Source: Chloroflexota bacterium (GTDB lineage Bacteria; Chloroflexota; Ktedonobacteria; Ktedonobacterales; JADMIN01). Taken from it: DNA of 64,000 nt. Numbering within the stretch: position 1 is the first letter of the stretch; every line of letters starts with the position of its first letter. Positions 7,374 through 14,263 of the stretch are shown here, in pieces. A program made the translations under genes and the position numbers. The notes beneath the pieces were generated by a model, which was not told where the DNA came from, ran no database searches, and saw nothing but the letters and a program-made list of their open reading frames with translations. The stretch is taken from NCBI GenBank assembly GCA_021323855.1, contig JAJPKE010000023.1, positions 62,001-126,000 on the forward strand. Direction: 5' to 3'.

Positions 7374-8153
7374 GTGGGAGAGCTTGAGGGAAAGACCGCC
7401 CTTATTTTCGGCGTCGCCAACCATAACAGCATCGCTTGGGCTATTGCGCAGAAACTGGCTGCCCAGGGCGCGCGCCTGGCCTTTACCTATCAAGAGCGCA
7501 TGGAGCAGAACGTGCGCAAGCTCACTGCCAATATGGAGGGCGCGCTGGTCATTCCCTGTGACGTGCAGCGCGATGAAGACCTCGACGCTACCTTTGAGCA
7601 GGTGGGGAAAGAATTCGGCGGACTCGATATTCTGATTCATAGCGTGGCCTATGCGCCGACCGATGATCTGCGCGGGCGTGTCTCGCATGTTTCGCGCGCC
7701 GGCTTCCTGACAGCGGTGGATGTGAGCGCCTATTCGCTGCTGGCAATGGCAAAGCGCGCCGAGCCGCTGATGCAGGCGCGTGGCGGTGGCAGCATCGTCG
7801 CCATGACATATCTCGGTAGCGAGCGCGTGGTCCCTGGCTATAACCTGATGGGCATTGCCAAAGCGGCGCTCGAAGCCTCCATTCGTTATCTTGCCTGGGA
7901 CCTCGGCTCCGCCAACATCCGCGTGAACGGCATCTCCGCCGGTCCGCTGCGCACGCTGTCGGCGCGCGGCGTCGGCAATATCAACGACATGTTCACGCTG
8001 ATAGATCAGGTGGCGCCGCTGCATCGCAACATCGAACAGGGCGATGTTGGCGATCTCGCAACGCTGCTCTGCCTGCCCGTCACCAGCAACCTGACGGGCA
8101 ACATCCTGTACCTGGATAGTGGCTTCCATCTGATGGGCCTCGGCACGATGTAA
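7374..8153 (+). CDS. fabI: enoyl-[acyl-carrier-protein] reductase [NADH], FabI type
   Basis: Last reductive step of fatty acid elongation: reduces trans-2-enoyl-ACP with NAD(P)H, cytoplasmic. About 259 residues, normal for FabI. N-terminal Rossmann signature LIFGVANHNSIAWAIAQ (FabI form of the SDR Gly motif), IHSVAYAP after strand 4, catalytic Tyr-x6-Lys in PGYNLMGIAKAALE, substrate loop ISAGPLRTLSARG and C-terminal GNILYLDSGFHLMG. GTG 7374 is the start, eight bases after GGAGG; a TTG at 7359 overlaps that ribosome site. Probably transcribed with the TlpA-like gene 23 bases downstream. Confidence 0.95.
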   Translation: MGELEGKTALIFGVANHNSIAWAIAQKLAAQGARLAFTYQERMEQNVRKLTANMEGALVIPCDVQRDEDLDATFEQVGKEFGGLDILIHSVAYAPTDDLRGRVSHVSRAGFLTAVDVSAYSLLAMAKRAEPLMQARGGGSIVAMTYLGSERVVPGYNLMGIAKAALEASIRYLAWDLGSANIRVNGISAGPLRTLSARGVGNINDMFTLIDQVAPLHRNIEQGDVGDLATLLCLPVTSNLTGNILYLDSGFHLMGLGTM

Positions 8154-8176
8154 GTGGTGTAGGGGAGTGAGATTAT

Positions 8177-8869
8177 ATGCCGGAATCACCACAATCACCC
8201 CAGTCACTCCAATCGCAGGAGCCTGAAACCATTGAGCCGGAGCAGGCGTCTGCCAGCCTGCCACTGACACAGCGCCAGCAAGGGCAGCAGTGGCTGAAGA
8301 CGCCACGCCCGCGATTCTCTATTGGGCGCATCATTATCATCGTGCTGGTGGTCGCCACCGTCGCTATCCTGCTTCGCGCGCTGCTGACGCCGAGCAGCCC
8401 AAACTCCAGCAACAGCAAGTCTGATGTGCCTGGAGCAGCGGCGCCGCTGGTGGACCATTACGCGCCTAATGTGACGCTGCTAGACCTGCACAATAATCGC
8501 GTCTCGCTGTCGAGTTGGCGGGGCAAAGTAGTGGTGCTGAACTTCTGGTATGTCGCCTGCGAACCGTGCCGCTTTGAGATGCCTGCGCTCCAGCAGACAT
8601 ACGACGCAGATACCTCTAAAGGGTTGATTGTCGTTGGCGTCAACACATCCGATGACGCCACCAGCATTACCCAATTTGTCAGAGGGCTTGGCATCACCTA
8701 TCCTATTCTGCGCGATGCCGGGCAGCGGGCGACCATCCAGTATCGAGTCGTTGATACGCCAACCTCATTCATCATTGATCGTCATGGCGTCATCCGCTAC
8801 AAGTTCGTCGGCCCGCTGGATAAGGCCACGCTCGTTCATGATGTCACTGCGTTGCTGGCGCAGCCATAA
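8177..8869 (+). CDS. membrane-anchored TlpA/ResA-like thioredoxin
   Basis: Thiol-disulphide reductase of about 230 residues on the outer face of the membrane. A 50-residue polar cytoplasmic stretch is followed by one membrane helix (IIIIVLVVATVAILLRALL, near 51-69), then an AhpC/TSA-Redoxin fold with redox motif YVACEPCRFEMP (Cys-Glu-Pro-Cys, ResA-like). A cis-Pro occurs in VVDTPTSFIIDRHG. Such proteins usually serve cytochrome c maturation or extracytoplasmic disulphide reduction; no cytochrome gene is adjacent. Ribosome site GGGGAG ahead of the ATG. Long N-terminal tail before the helix is unusual. Confidence 0.88.
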   Translation: MPESPQSPQSLQSQEPETIEPEQASASLPLTQRQQGQQWLKTPRPRFSIGRIIIIVLVVATVAILLRALLTPSSPNSSNSKSDVPGAAAPLVDHYAPNVTLLDLHNNRVSLSSWRGKVVVLNFWYVACEPCRFEMPALQQTYDADTSKGLIVVGVNTSDDATSITQFVRGLGITYPILRDAGQRATIQYRVVDTPTSFIIDRHGVIRYKFVGPLDKATLVHDVTALLAQP

Positions 8870-8882
8870 ATGAGTATACTCA
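8852..8882 (+). promoter_or_regulatory. pyrE promoter with TGAGTATACTCA palindrome on the -10
   Basis: TTGCTG (8852-8857), 17-base spacer, TATACT (8875-8880). The -10 is the centre of a perfect 12-bp palindrome, TGAGTATACTCA (8871-8882), so a bound regulator would block the promoter. The -35 lies inside the end of the preceding gene. Confidence 0.55.
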
Positions 8883-8947
8883 GGCATAGCATCGTATCGG
8901 CCATCATAACTGGCGAACATCACCGTCGCTGAGAGAGGATCGTACTC

Positions 8948-9685
8948 ATGATAAACAAAGACCAGACGCCGGATAAACTCTGGCTTGCCCGCGCCATGTA
9001 CGATCTGGGCGCTGTTTCCTTCGGCGACTTCACCCTCGGCGACAGCACGGTCAATTCTCCGGTGTTCATCAACCCAAAGGTGTTGATCGGCAACCCCATC
9101 GCCCTGCGCGTGGCAGCGAAACTGATGTATCAGGAGGTGACGCTGGCGCAGTCACTTCGCCGTTCGCGGGTGCTGCCGTATGACGTGGTGGCGGGCGTGC
9201 CGGTGGGTGGGCTGCTGCTCGCTACCGCCTATTCACTCGAATCGTCAACGCCGCTGATCTATCCGCGCCTCAAACCGGAGGGCACAGGCAAGCGTGGCAT
9301 CGAGGGACGCTATCGCCCGGAGACACGCGCGCTGCTGATTGACGACCTGATTACCGGCGGGCGCAGCATCCAGGAGACGGCACGCTTCATGGCGGAGCAT
9401 AGCATCACCGTGCATGACGCCGTGGTGCTGGTGGACCGCGACCAGGGCGCATTTCAGCGGTTGAAGCACGCAGGCATCAATCTCATCAGCATCATCAAGC
9501 TGGATATGATGATGAACTTCTATCGCGCGATGGGCCTGATTGACCAGGAGCAACACGAGTCCTATCTGCGCTATGTGCAGCAATCGCGCCCGGCGCCCGG
9601 CACCAGCGAGGCGGATTATCCAGACGAGGAGGCGTTGGAAGCCGAGGGTGAGGAGACCGCCGACGCGCCCGAAGGCGACCAGTAA
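8948..9685 (+). CDS. pyrE: orotate phosphoribosyltransferase-like protein
   Basis: Type I phosphoribosyltransferase, likely converting orotate and PRPP to OMP in pyrimidine synthesis. About 245 residues, longer than usual (about 200) because of an acidic tail (YPDEEALEAEGEETADAPEG). N-terminal FGDFTL and SPVFINPKVL match the OPRTase hood. Substrate strand VVAGVPVGGLLLA and the PRPP loop LLIDDLITGGRS with the Asp-Asp pair are intact. No other pyrimidine gene is near. Own promoter at 8852-8882 and a hairpin terminator downstream. Orotate specificity is inferred from family likeness. Confidence 0.85.
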   Translation: MINKDQTPDKLWLARAMYDLGAVSFGDFTLGDSTVNSPVFINPKVLIGNPIALRVAAKLMYQEVTLAQSLRRSRVLPYDVVAGVPVGGLLLATAYSLESSTPLIYPRLKPEGTGKRGIEGRYRPETRALLIDDLITGGRSIQETARFMAEHSITVHDAVVLVDRDQGAFQRLKHAGINLISIIKLDMMMNFYRAMGLIDQEQHESYLRYVQQSRPAPGTSEADYPDEEALEAEGEETADAPEGDQ

Positions 9686-9701
9686 CAACGGCCCAATCAA
9701 A

Positions 9702-9732
9702 TGCCCCTTCTCATGAAATGTGAGGAGGGGCA
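9702..9732. terminator. shared terminator between pyrE and the slipin gene
   Basis: Hairpin TGCCCCTTCTCA / TGTGAGGAGGGGCA with a small bulge, followed by AATTGTTG on the plus strand. It lies between two convergent genes and can serve both. Confidence 0.6.
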
Positions 9733-9754
9733 AATTGTTGCTATTGTTGGACGG

Positions 9755-10654
9755 CTACGACTGCGCTGCTGGCGGTATCTGTGGCGTTGGCGGCACGGAG
9801 GCCGTTGGACCAGTGATGGGTGAAGGCGGCATGATGGCCGGGGCCACCGGCTGCACTGGCGCAGGAGCAGGAGGTGACGACGTGATGCCCGCGCCTTTCT
9901 TCAGGATTTCCGCCAACGGCTCGACCAGATCAATTGGCAGCGGGAAGACAATCGTCGAATTCTTCTCCACGGCAATCTCGGTCAGCGTCTGAAGGTAGCG
10001 CAGCGTGATCGCCGATGGCTCGGTGGAAATCAGGTGCGCCGCGTCGGCGAGGGTCTGCGCCGCCTGATATTCGCCCTGCGCCAGCAACACTTTGGCGCGC
10101 TTCTCGCGTTCGGCTTCCGCCTGCTTCGCCATCGCGCGCTGCATCGTGGTTGGCAGTTCGACATCTTTGATCTCAACGGTCGTAACCTTGATACCCCAGC
10201 GTTCCGTCTGCTCGTCAATGATGCTCTGGACGGCATGGTTGAGCTTTTCACGCTCCGTCAGCAATTCATCCAGGAGCGATTGGCCGAGGACGCTTCGCAG
10301 CGTGGTCTGGGCGATCTGCACCGTCGAGCGATAATAGTCCAGCACGTTGTTGACGGCGGCATTGGGGTTGACCACATAGAAGTAGACGACGGCGCTGACC
10401 TTGACCGTCACGTTGTCGCGGGTGACGCCCTCTTGCGGCGGCAACTCAATAGTGACGATGCGCAGATCAATCTTGCGCATCTGCGTAATGAACGGCGGAA
10501 CCCAGAAGACGCCAGGCCCTTTGGCTCCCGTCAACCGGCCCAGCACGAAAATGACGCCGCGCTCGTACTGATTGACCACGCGAAGCCCTGACAACAGGAA
10601 TAGCACGATAATCACCAGGACAATGGCGCCGACAATTATGAACGCCTCAGTCAT
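9755..10654 (-). CDS. SPFH/band-7 protein, slipin (stomatin-like)
   Basis: Membrane-associated SPFH protein of about 299 residues. N-terminal membrane hairpin (FIIVGAIVLVIIVLFLLSG), then the band-7 domain starting at RVVNQYERGVIFVLGRLTG, with the stomatin block DNVTVKVSAVVYFYVV and a long helical segment rich in Ala/Glu (MAKQAEAEREKRAKVLLAQG). The C-terminus is a Pro/Ala linker. ATG 10654 is chosen since GGGAG lies eight bases upstream; an ATG at 10678 is less likely. Directly downstream of the NfeD protease gene, the conserved NfeD-slipin pair known from bacteria and archaea, in which the two act in membrane quality control. Confidence 0.92.
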   Translation of the reverse strand: MTEAFIIVGAIVLVIIVLFLLSGLRVVNQYERGVIFVLGRLTGAKGPGVFWVPPFITQMRKIDLRIVTIELPPQEGVTRDNVTVKVSAVVYFYVVNPNAAVNNVLDYYRSTVQIAQTTLRSVLGQSLLDELLTEREKLNHAVQSIIDEQTERWGIKVTTVEIKDVELPTTMQRAMAKQAEAEREKRAKVLLAQGEYQAAQTLADAAHLISTEPSAITLRYLQTLTEIAVEKNSTIVFPLPIDLVEPLAEILKKGAGITSSPPAPAPVQPVAPAIMPPSPITGPTASVPPTPQIPPAAQS

Positions 10655-10705
10655 CCTGTGTACTCCCTCTGCAAACAAACGAACACAACGAACACGATTA
10701 CATCA

Positions 10706-12157
10706 TCAATGGTGCGCCTGGGGTGGCGTGTTCGGATCGGCCACCAGACGCATATCGGTCTGCACCGGCTCTACAATCAGCTTGAGTCCCTGGCGCGCGG
10801 TCACGCGCACCGGCTGATCGGCGGCAATCGAGAGATGATGTGCGGCGATCTGTGGCGCAAGCTCCGCCGCCCAATCTTCGCCCAATACCTTGATCCTCCC
10901 TTCGGGAGCAAGCGGAACCGTGACGGTGGCCGTCTGGCCGAGCAAGCCATCCGCGCCGCTGATGCGCGGACCGCGCCGCGAGCGGATGGCATAACTAATG
11001 ACGAAGAGCGCCACCAACCCAATGCCTGCCGCAACCCCCAGGACCGCATAGATATTAACGGGCGTTGCGCCCTGGTCTGTGCCGGTGTCGAAGAATATCA
11101 GCGTCCCCACCACCAGGCTAATCAGCGCGCCAACCGTCAAGACGCCATGTGTCGGCGTGCGCACATCTATGGCAAGCAGCACAATCGCCAGCACCATCAG
11201 CGCCAGCCCTGCCCAGTTCGGGCTGAGCGAACCGGCGCCGAGGAGGAAGATAATCAACGCGATGGCGCCCACGGTCCCCGGCACAATGGCCCCTGGATGC
11301 GAAAGTTCCAGGTAGATGCAGACCGCCGCTATCGCAAAGAGAATGAACAGCACGGTTGGATCGAGGAAGAGCGTTTCGAGCTGGTTGGCCAGCGTCGGCT
11401 GCAACTCATCTACCGGCAGGCCAGCCGTATGCAATGTAAAGTACGTGCCGTTGGCAAACGTGTAGCTATTGCCATCAAGTTTGTTCAGCAGATCGGTCTG
11501 TGAGTCGGCTTCCAGGTTGATCAGGTGATCCGCAAGCGCCTGTGTTTCAGTGAATGAGGTTGCGGTCGCCACCGTCGCCACGGCATCCTGCCAATTTCGG
11601 CCATAGGATTTCTGGTTGCTGGTCACTTGCGCTTCGAGATAATTCTTGGTCTTGGTGTCTTCCGTGGATGAGAGATTCGCGCCGGTGGAGTCAACTGGAC
11701 TGGCTGCGCCGATGCTTGTGTTGGGGGCCATCGCCACAACCGGCGCTGCCAACGCAATGAACGTACCCGCCGATGCAGCGCTGGCCTCCTGCGGCGCGAC
11801 ATAGACGACGATAGGGACAGTGGCGTTGATCTCTTTCTGCGTAATCTGCGTCATAGATGCGAGGTCGCCGCCCGGCGTATCGAGCGTAATGAGCAGCATG
11901 CTAGCGCCATCGCTCTGCGCCGTGTCTATCGCGTCGGTGAGGAAGCGCGCCGATGCCGGATCAACCTCGCGTTGGAACGTTACTGCATCAATGTGCGCGC
12001 CACCGGCCCACGCCGCCGTTGGCCCCACGACAAATTGGATGATAGCAACGATGCCGGACGCCAGCAGGAGCATGATGAGCATACCGGCGATGCCGATAAT
12101 GCGGTTGCGCCGCCGTGGCTGGCTGACGGCTGCGCCCTTCAGACGGACTGATCGCAT
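10706..12157 (-). CDS. NfeD family membrane serine protease (ClpP-class) with OB domain
   Basis: Long NfeD (NfeD1b) protein of about 483 residues. Membrane helix near 20-45, then a ClpP/SppA-like protease domain with TLDTPGGDL, the Ser of EASAASAGTFIALAA (nucleophile) and a Lys in DTKTKNYLEA (candidate general base). Four membrane helices follow (about 260-375), then the NfeD OB-fold (LLGQTATVTVPLAPEGRIKV). It is expected to cleave membrane-bound slipin or related proteins. First gene of a two-gene operon with the slipin 51 bases downstream; promoter at 12226-12254. Confidence 0.92.
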   Translation of the reverse strand: MRSVRLKGAAVSQPRRRNRIIGIAGMLIMLLLASGIVAIIQFVVGPTAAWAGGAHIDAVTFQREVDPASARFLTDAIDTAQSDGASMLLITLDTPGGDLASMTQITQKEINATVPIVVYVAPQEASAASAGTFIALAAPVVAMAPNTSIGAASPVDSTGANLSSTEDTKTKNYLEAQVTSNQKSYGRNWQDAVATVATATSFTETQALADHLINLEADSQTDLLNKLDGNSYTFANGTYFTLHTAGLPVDELQPTLANQLETLFLDPTVLFILFAIAAVCIYLELSHPGAIVPGTVGAIALIIFLLGAGSLSPNWAGLALMVLAIVLLAIDVRTPTHGVLTVGALISLVVGTLIFFDTGTDQGATPVNIYAVLGVAAGIGLVALFVISYAIRSRRGPRISGADGLLGQTATVTVPLAPEGRIKVLGEDWAAELAPQIAAHHLSIAADQPVRVTARQGLKLIVEPVQTDMRLVADPNTPPQAHH

Positions 12158-12225
12158 ACTGCTACGAGGCCCTCCCTGTCTGGGAGATGGTGGTCTTCAT
12201 AAGGCCGCTGCCCGTCTCCCCAAAG

Positions 12226-12254
12226 AGTATAGAAAACCACCACGCTCGCGTCAA
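12226..12254 (-). promoter_or_regulatory. promoter of the NfeD-slipin operon
   Basis: Minus strand TTGACG, 17-base spacer, TATACT, close to the sigma-70 consensus; about 65 bases of leader before the ATG at 12157. Confidence 0.8.
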
Positions 12255-12299
12255 GCGTTTGCCTGCCAAATCTCTCTCCACTTTTACTACGTTTGATGT

Positions 12300-12329
12300 G
12301 ACATCACGTTACAGGACATCACGTTACAG
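12300..12329. promoter_or_regulatory. two tandem 15-bp repeats GACATCACGTTACAG
   Basis: Exact direct repeats at 12300-12314 and 12315-12329 in the divergent gap between the NfeD operon and lpd. The 15-bp period places both copies on roughly the same helix face pattern as tandem regulator sites. A TATACT at 12437-12442 may be the lpd -10, with only a weak -35. Confidence 0.45.
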
Positions 12330-12510
12330 ATGGTACAGCCGCCAATGCTCACATGGCTTGCATGTTCATTCGGATTCTTTGGGCGCGCGAAGGACGCGCG
12401 AACATGAGCATCGTGTGGTCAGCAGAAGATATACGATATACTCAGAGTTGGTATGTTGTGCATCCTGCGCTATGCAGAACGAGATACACCGTTTTGGAGG
12501 AGACATCCCA

Positions 12511-13947
12511 GTGGCAACAGAGCAGAACTCGTTTGATGTGGTGGTGATCGGCGCTGGCATCGGTGGCTACGTCGCGGCGATTCGCGCGGCGCAGCTTGGT
12601 GGGCGCGTGGCGATTGTCGAGAAGCAATATATTGGCGGCACCTGCCTCAATGTCGGCTGTATTCCCTCGAAGGCATTGCTGCACATCGCGCAGTTGTACG
12701 CCGAGTTCAAAGAGTTCGAGAAAATGGGCATCAAGGTCAGCCAGCCGCCGGCTTTCGATATCAGCGCGGCGGTGGCCTTCAAGGACAAGGTAGTCAAGCA
12801 GTTGACCGGCGGCGTCGGGCAGTTGCTCAAAGCCAACGGCGTGACGACCTTCGATGGCACAGCCGAGGCCAAGTCACCGACGCAGGTGCATATCACGCTC
12901 AAGGATGGCTCAACTCGCGACATTCAGGCGGGCAAGCTGATTCTCGCCAACGGCTCGGAGACCATCAAACCACCCTTCCCCGGTATAGATGGGCGCAACG
13001 TCATTTTTAGTGACGACGCCATGAACATGCCCAAAGTGCCGGAGAGCCTGGTCTGCATCGGCGGCGGTGTGATTGCCGTTGAGCTGGCCTGCATGTTCCA
13101 TGCGCTGGGCACGAAGGTAACGATTGTCGAGATGCTTCCCTCGATCATCGCCAACGAAGATGAAGAAGTGCGCCAGGCGCTCACTCGCTCCTTCACCAGG
13201 CGCGGCATTGAGGTCAACACTGGCGCGCGTGTCGAGTCTATTGCTGACGCTGGCGGCAAGAAACGTGTCACGGCGGCGACCGAGAACGGCCAAAAGACGT
13301 TCGATGGCGAGTATGTGCTGGTGGCGGTCGGGCGCAAAGCCAACCCCACCGGACTGGATGACCTCATCAAAGCGGGCCTGGCAATGGATCGCGGGCGGGT
13401 CGTCGCCAACGAGCGCATGGAGACCAACTTGCCGGGCGTCTATGCCATCGGTGATCTGGTCGGGCGCACCTGGCTGGCGCACGTTGCCGAGACGGAGGGC
13501 GAAATCGCCGCCGAGAACGCGCTGGGCCACGAGGCAACGATGGACTACAACGTGGTGCCGCGCCCCATCTACACATTTCCGGAAATTGCCTCGGTTGGCC
13601 TGACGGAAGCGCAGGCTCGCGAACGCGGTGGCACCGTACATGCGGAGAAGTTCCCGTGGGTGGCAAACGGCAAAGCATTGGCGAGCAATGAGACTGAGGG
13701 CTTCACAAAGGTAATACTTGGCGAATATGGCGAGATTCTTGGCGCGGCCATCTTCGGACCGGACGCGACCAATTTGATTACCGAGTTCTCGTTGGCGATG
13801 CGCGCAGAACTGACGGCGGATGAGGTGCTGGCAACAATTCACCCGCACCCGACGTATAGCGAGGCGCTGCGCGAGGCGACGCTGGCAGCGGAACATCGCG
13901 CCATTCATATCTATCAGCGCAACCCAGCGGCAGCAGCGAGCCGCTGA
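12511..13947 (+). CDS. lpdA: dihydrolipoyl dehydrogenase (E3)
   Basis: FAD-dependent oxidation of dihydrolipoamide with NAD+, the E3 step of 2-oxoacid dehydrogenase complexes or the glycine cleavage system. About 478 residues, typical length. FAD site VVVIGAGIGGYVAAIRAAQLG, redox disulphide GGTCLNVGCIPSKALLH, NAD site LVCIGGGVIAVELACMF, second FAD motif YAIGDLVG and C-terminal catalytic HPHPTYSEALREA. GTG 12511 is the start, ten bases after GGAGGA. No E1/E2 gene is adjacent, so the partner complex cannot be named. A hairpin follows the stop. Confidence 0.95.
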   Translation: MATEQNSFDVVVIGAGIGGYVAAIRAAQLGGRVAIVEKQYIGGTCLNVGCIPSKALLHIAQLYAEFKEFEKMGIKVSQPPAFDISAAVAFKDKVVKQLTGGVGQLLKANGVTTFDGTAEAKSPTQVHITLKDGSTRDIQAGKLILANGSETIKPPFPGIDGRNVIFSDDAMNMPKVPESLVCIGGGVIAVELACMFHALGTKVTIVEMLPSIIANEDEEVRQALTRSFTRRGIEVNTGARVESIADAGGKKRVTAATENGQKTFDGEYVLVAVGRKANPTGLDDLIKAGLAMDRGRVVANERMETNLPGVYAIGDLVGRTWLAHVAETEGEIAAENALGHEATMDYNVVPRPIYTFPEIASVGLTEAQARERGGTVHAEKFPWVANGKALASNETEGFTKVILGEYGEILGAAIFGPDATNLITEFSLAMRAELTADEVLATIHPHPTYSEALREATLAAEHRAIHIYQRNPAAAASR

Positions 13948-13970
13948 TGCTGCTGACTTTACGAAATTTT

Positions 13971-14008
13971 GCCGTTATCGCCCTCTGTCGTTGGACGGCG
14001 ATAACGGC
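13971..14008. terminator. hairpin after lpd
   Basis: Perfect 12-bp stem GCCGTTATCGCC/GGCGATAACGGC with a 14-base loop, 24 bases past the lpd stop. No T-run on the plus strand; on the minus strand AAAATTTCG follows. It may terminate lpd weakly or be a repeat element. Confidence 0.45.
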
Positions 14009-14031
14009 GGTCCTATGCTGATTGACGCCAG

Positions 14032-14132
14032 CAGGCAATCATGGTAGCCTGCATACCATCGAGCGTTCCGGCAATCGGGCCACATACGGCGGGATAGCCG
14101 GAGGACGCTCTACCAGCCTGTCATGTTGCCTG
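14032..14132 (+). ncRNA. candidate structured leader or small palindromic element upstream of the DUF4012 gene
   Basis: Nested inverted repeats in an intergenic region. Outer helix CAGGCAAtCATG (14032-14043) with CATGTTGCCTG (14122-14132). Inner helix GAGCGT-T-CCGGC (14061-14072) with GCCGG-AGG-ACGCTC (14097-14110), closing a GC-rich loop. It matches no riboswitch I know. It could be a cis-regulatory RNA or a miniature mobile element with terminal inverted repeats. Strand is assumed from the downstream gene. Confidence 0.35.
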
Positions 14133-14203
14133 TCACTTGCGCGTTTTGTAGCTCGTATGAGCGTGTAATGAGCAAGAATCAGTAGCAATTATCGCCAGAG
14201 CAG

Positions 14204-14234
14204 CCGGGCATGCGATAGGGGGCAACATGCCCGG
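14204..14234 (+). promoter_or_regulatory. leader hairpin before the DUF4012 gene
   Basis: Perfect 9-bp stem CCGGGCATG/CATGCCCGG with a 13-base loop, followed by AAAAACC, ending 29 bases before the ATG at 14264. Possible attenuator or mRNA stabiliser. Confidence 0.4.
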
Positions 14235-14263
14235 AAAAACCAACGGAAAGTGAAGACGAACGG

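Noticed and set aside
8177-9685. TlpA-like and pyrE genes as one operon
   Set aside because: A good promoter with TATACT lies between them, so independent transcription of pyrE is more likely.
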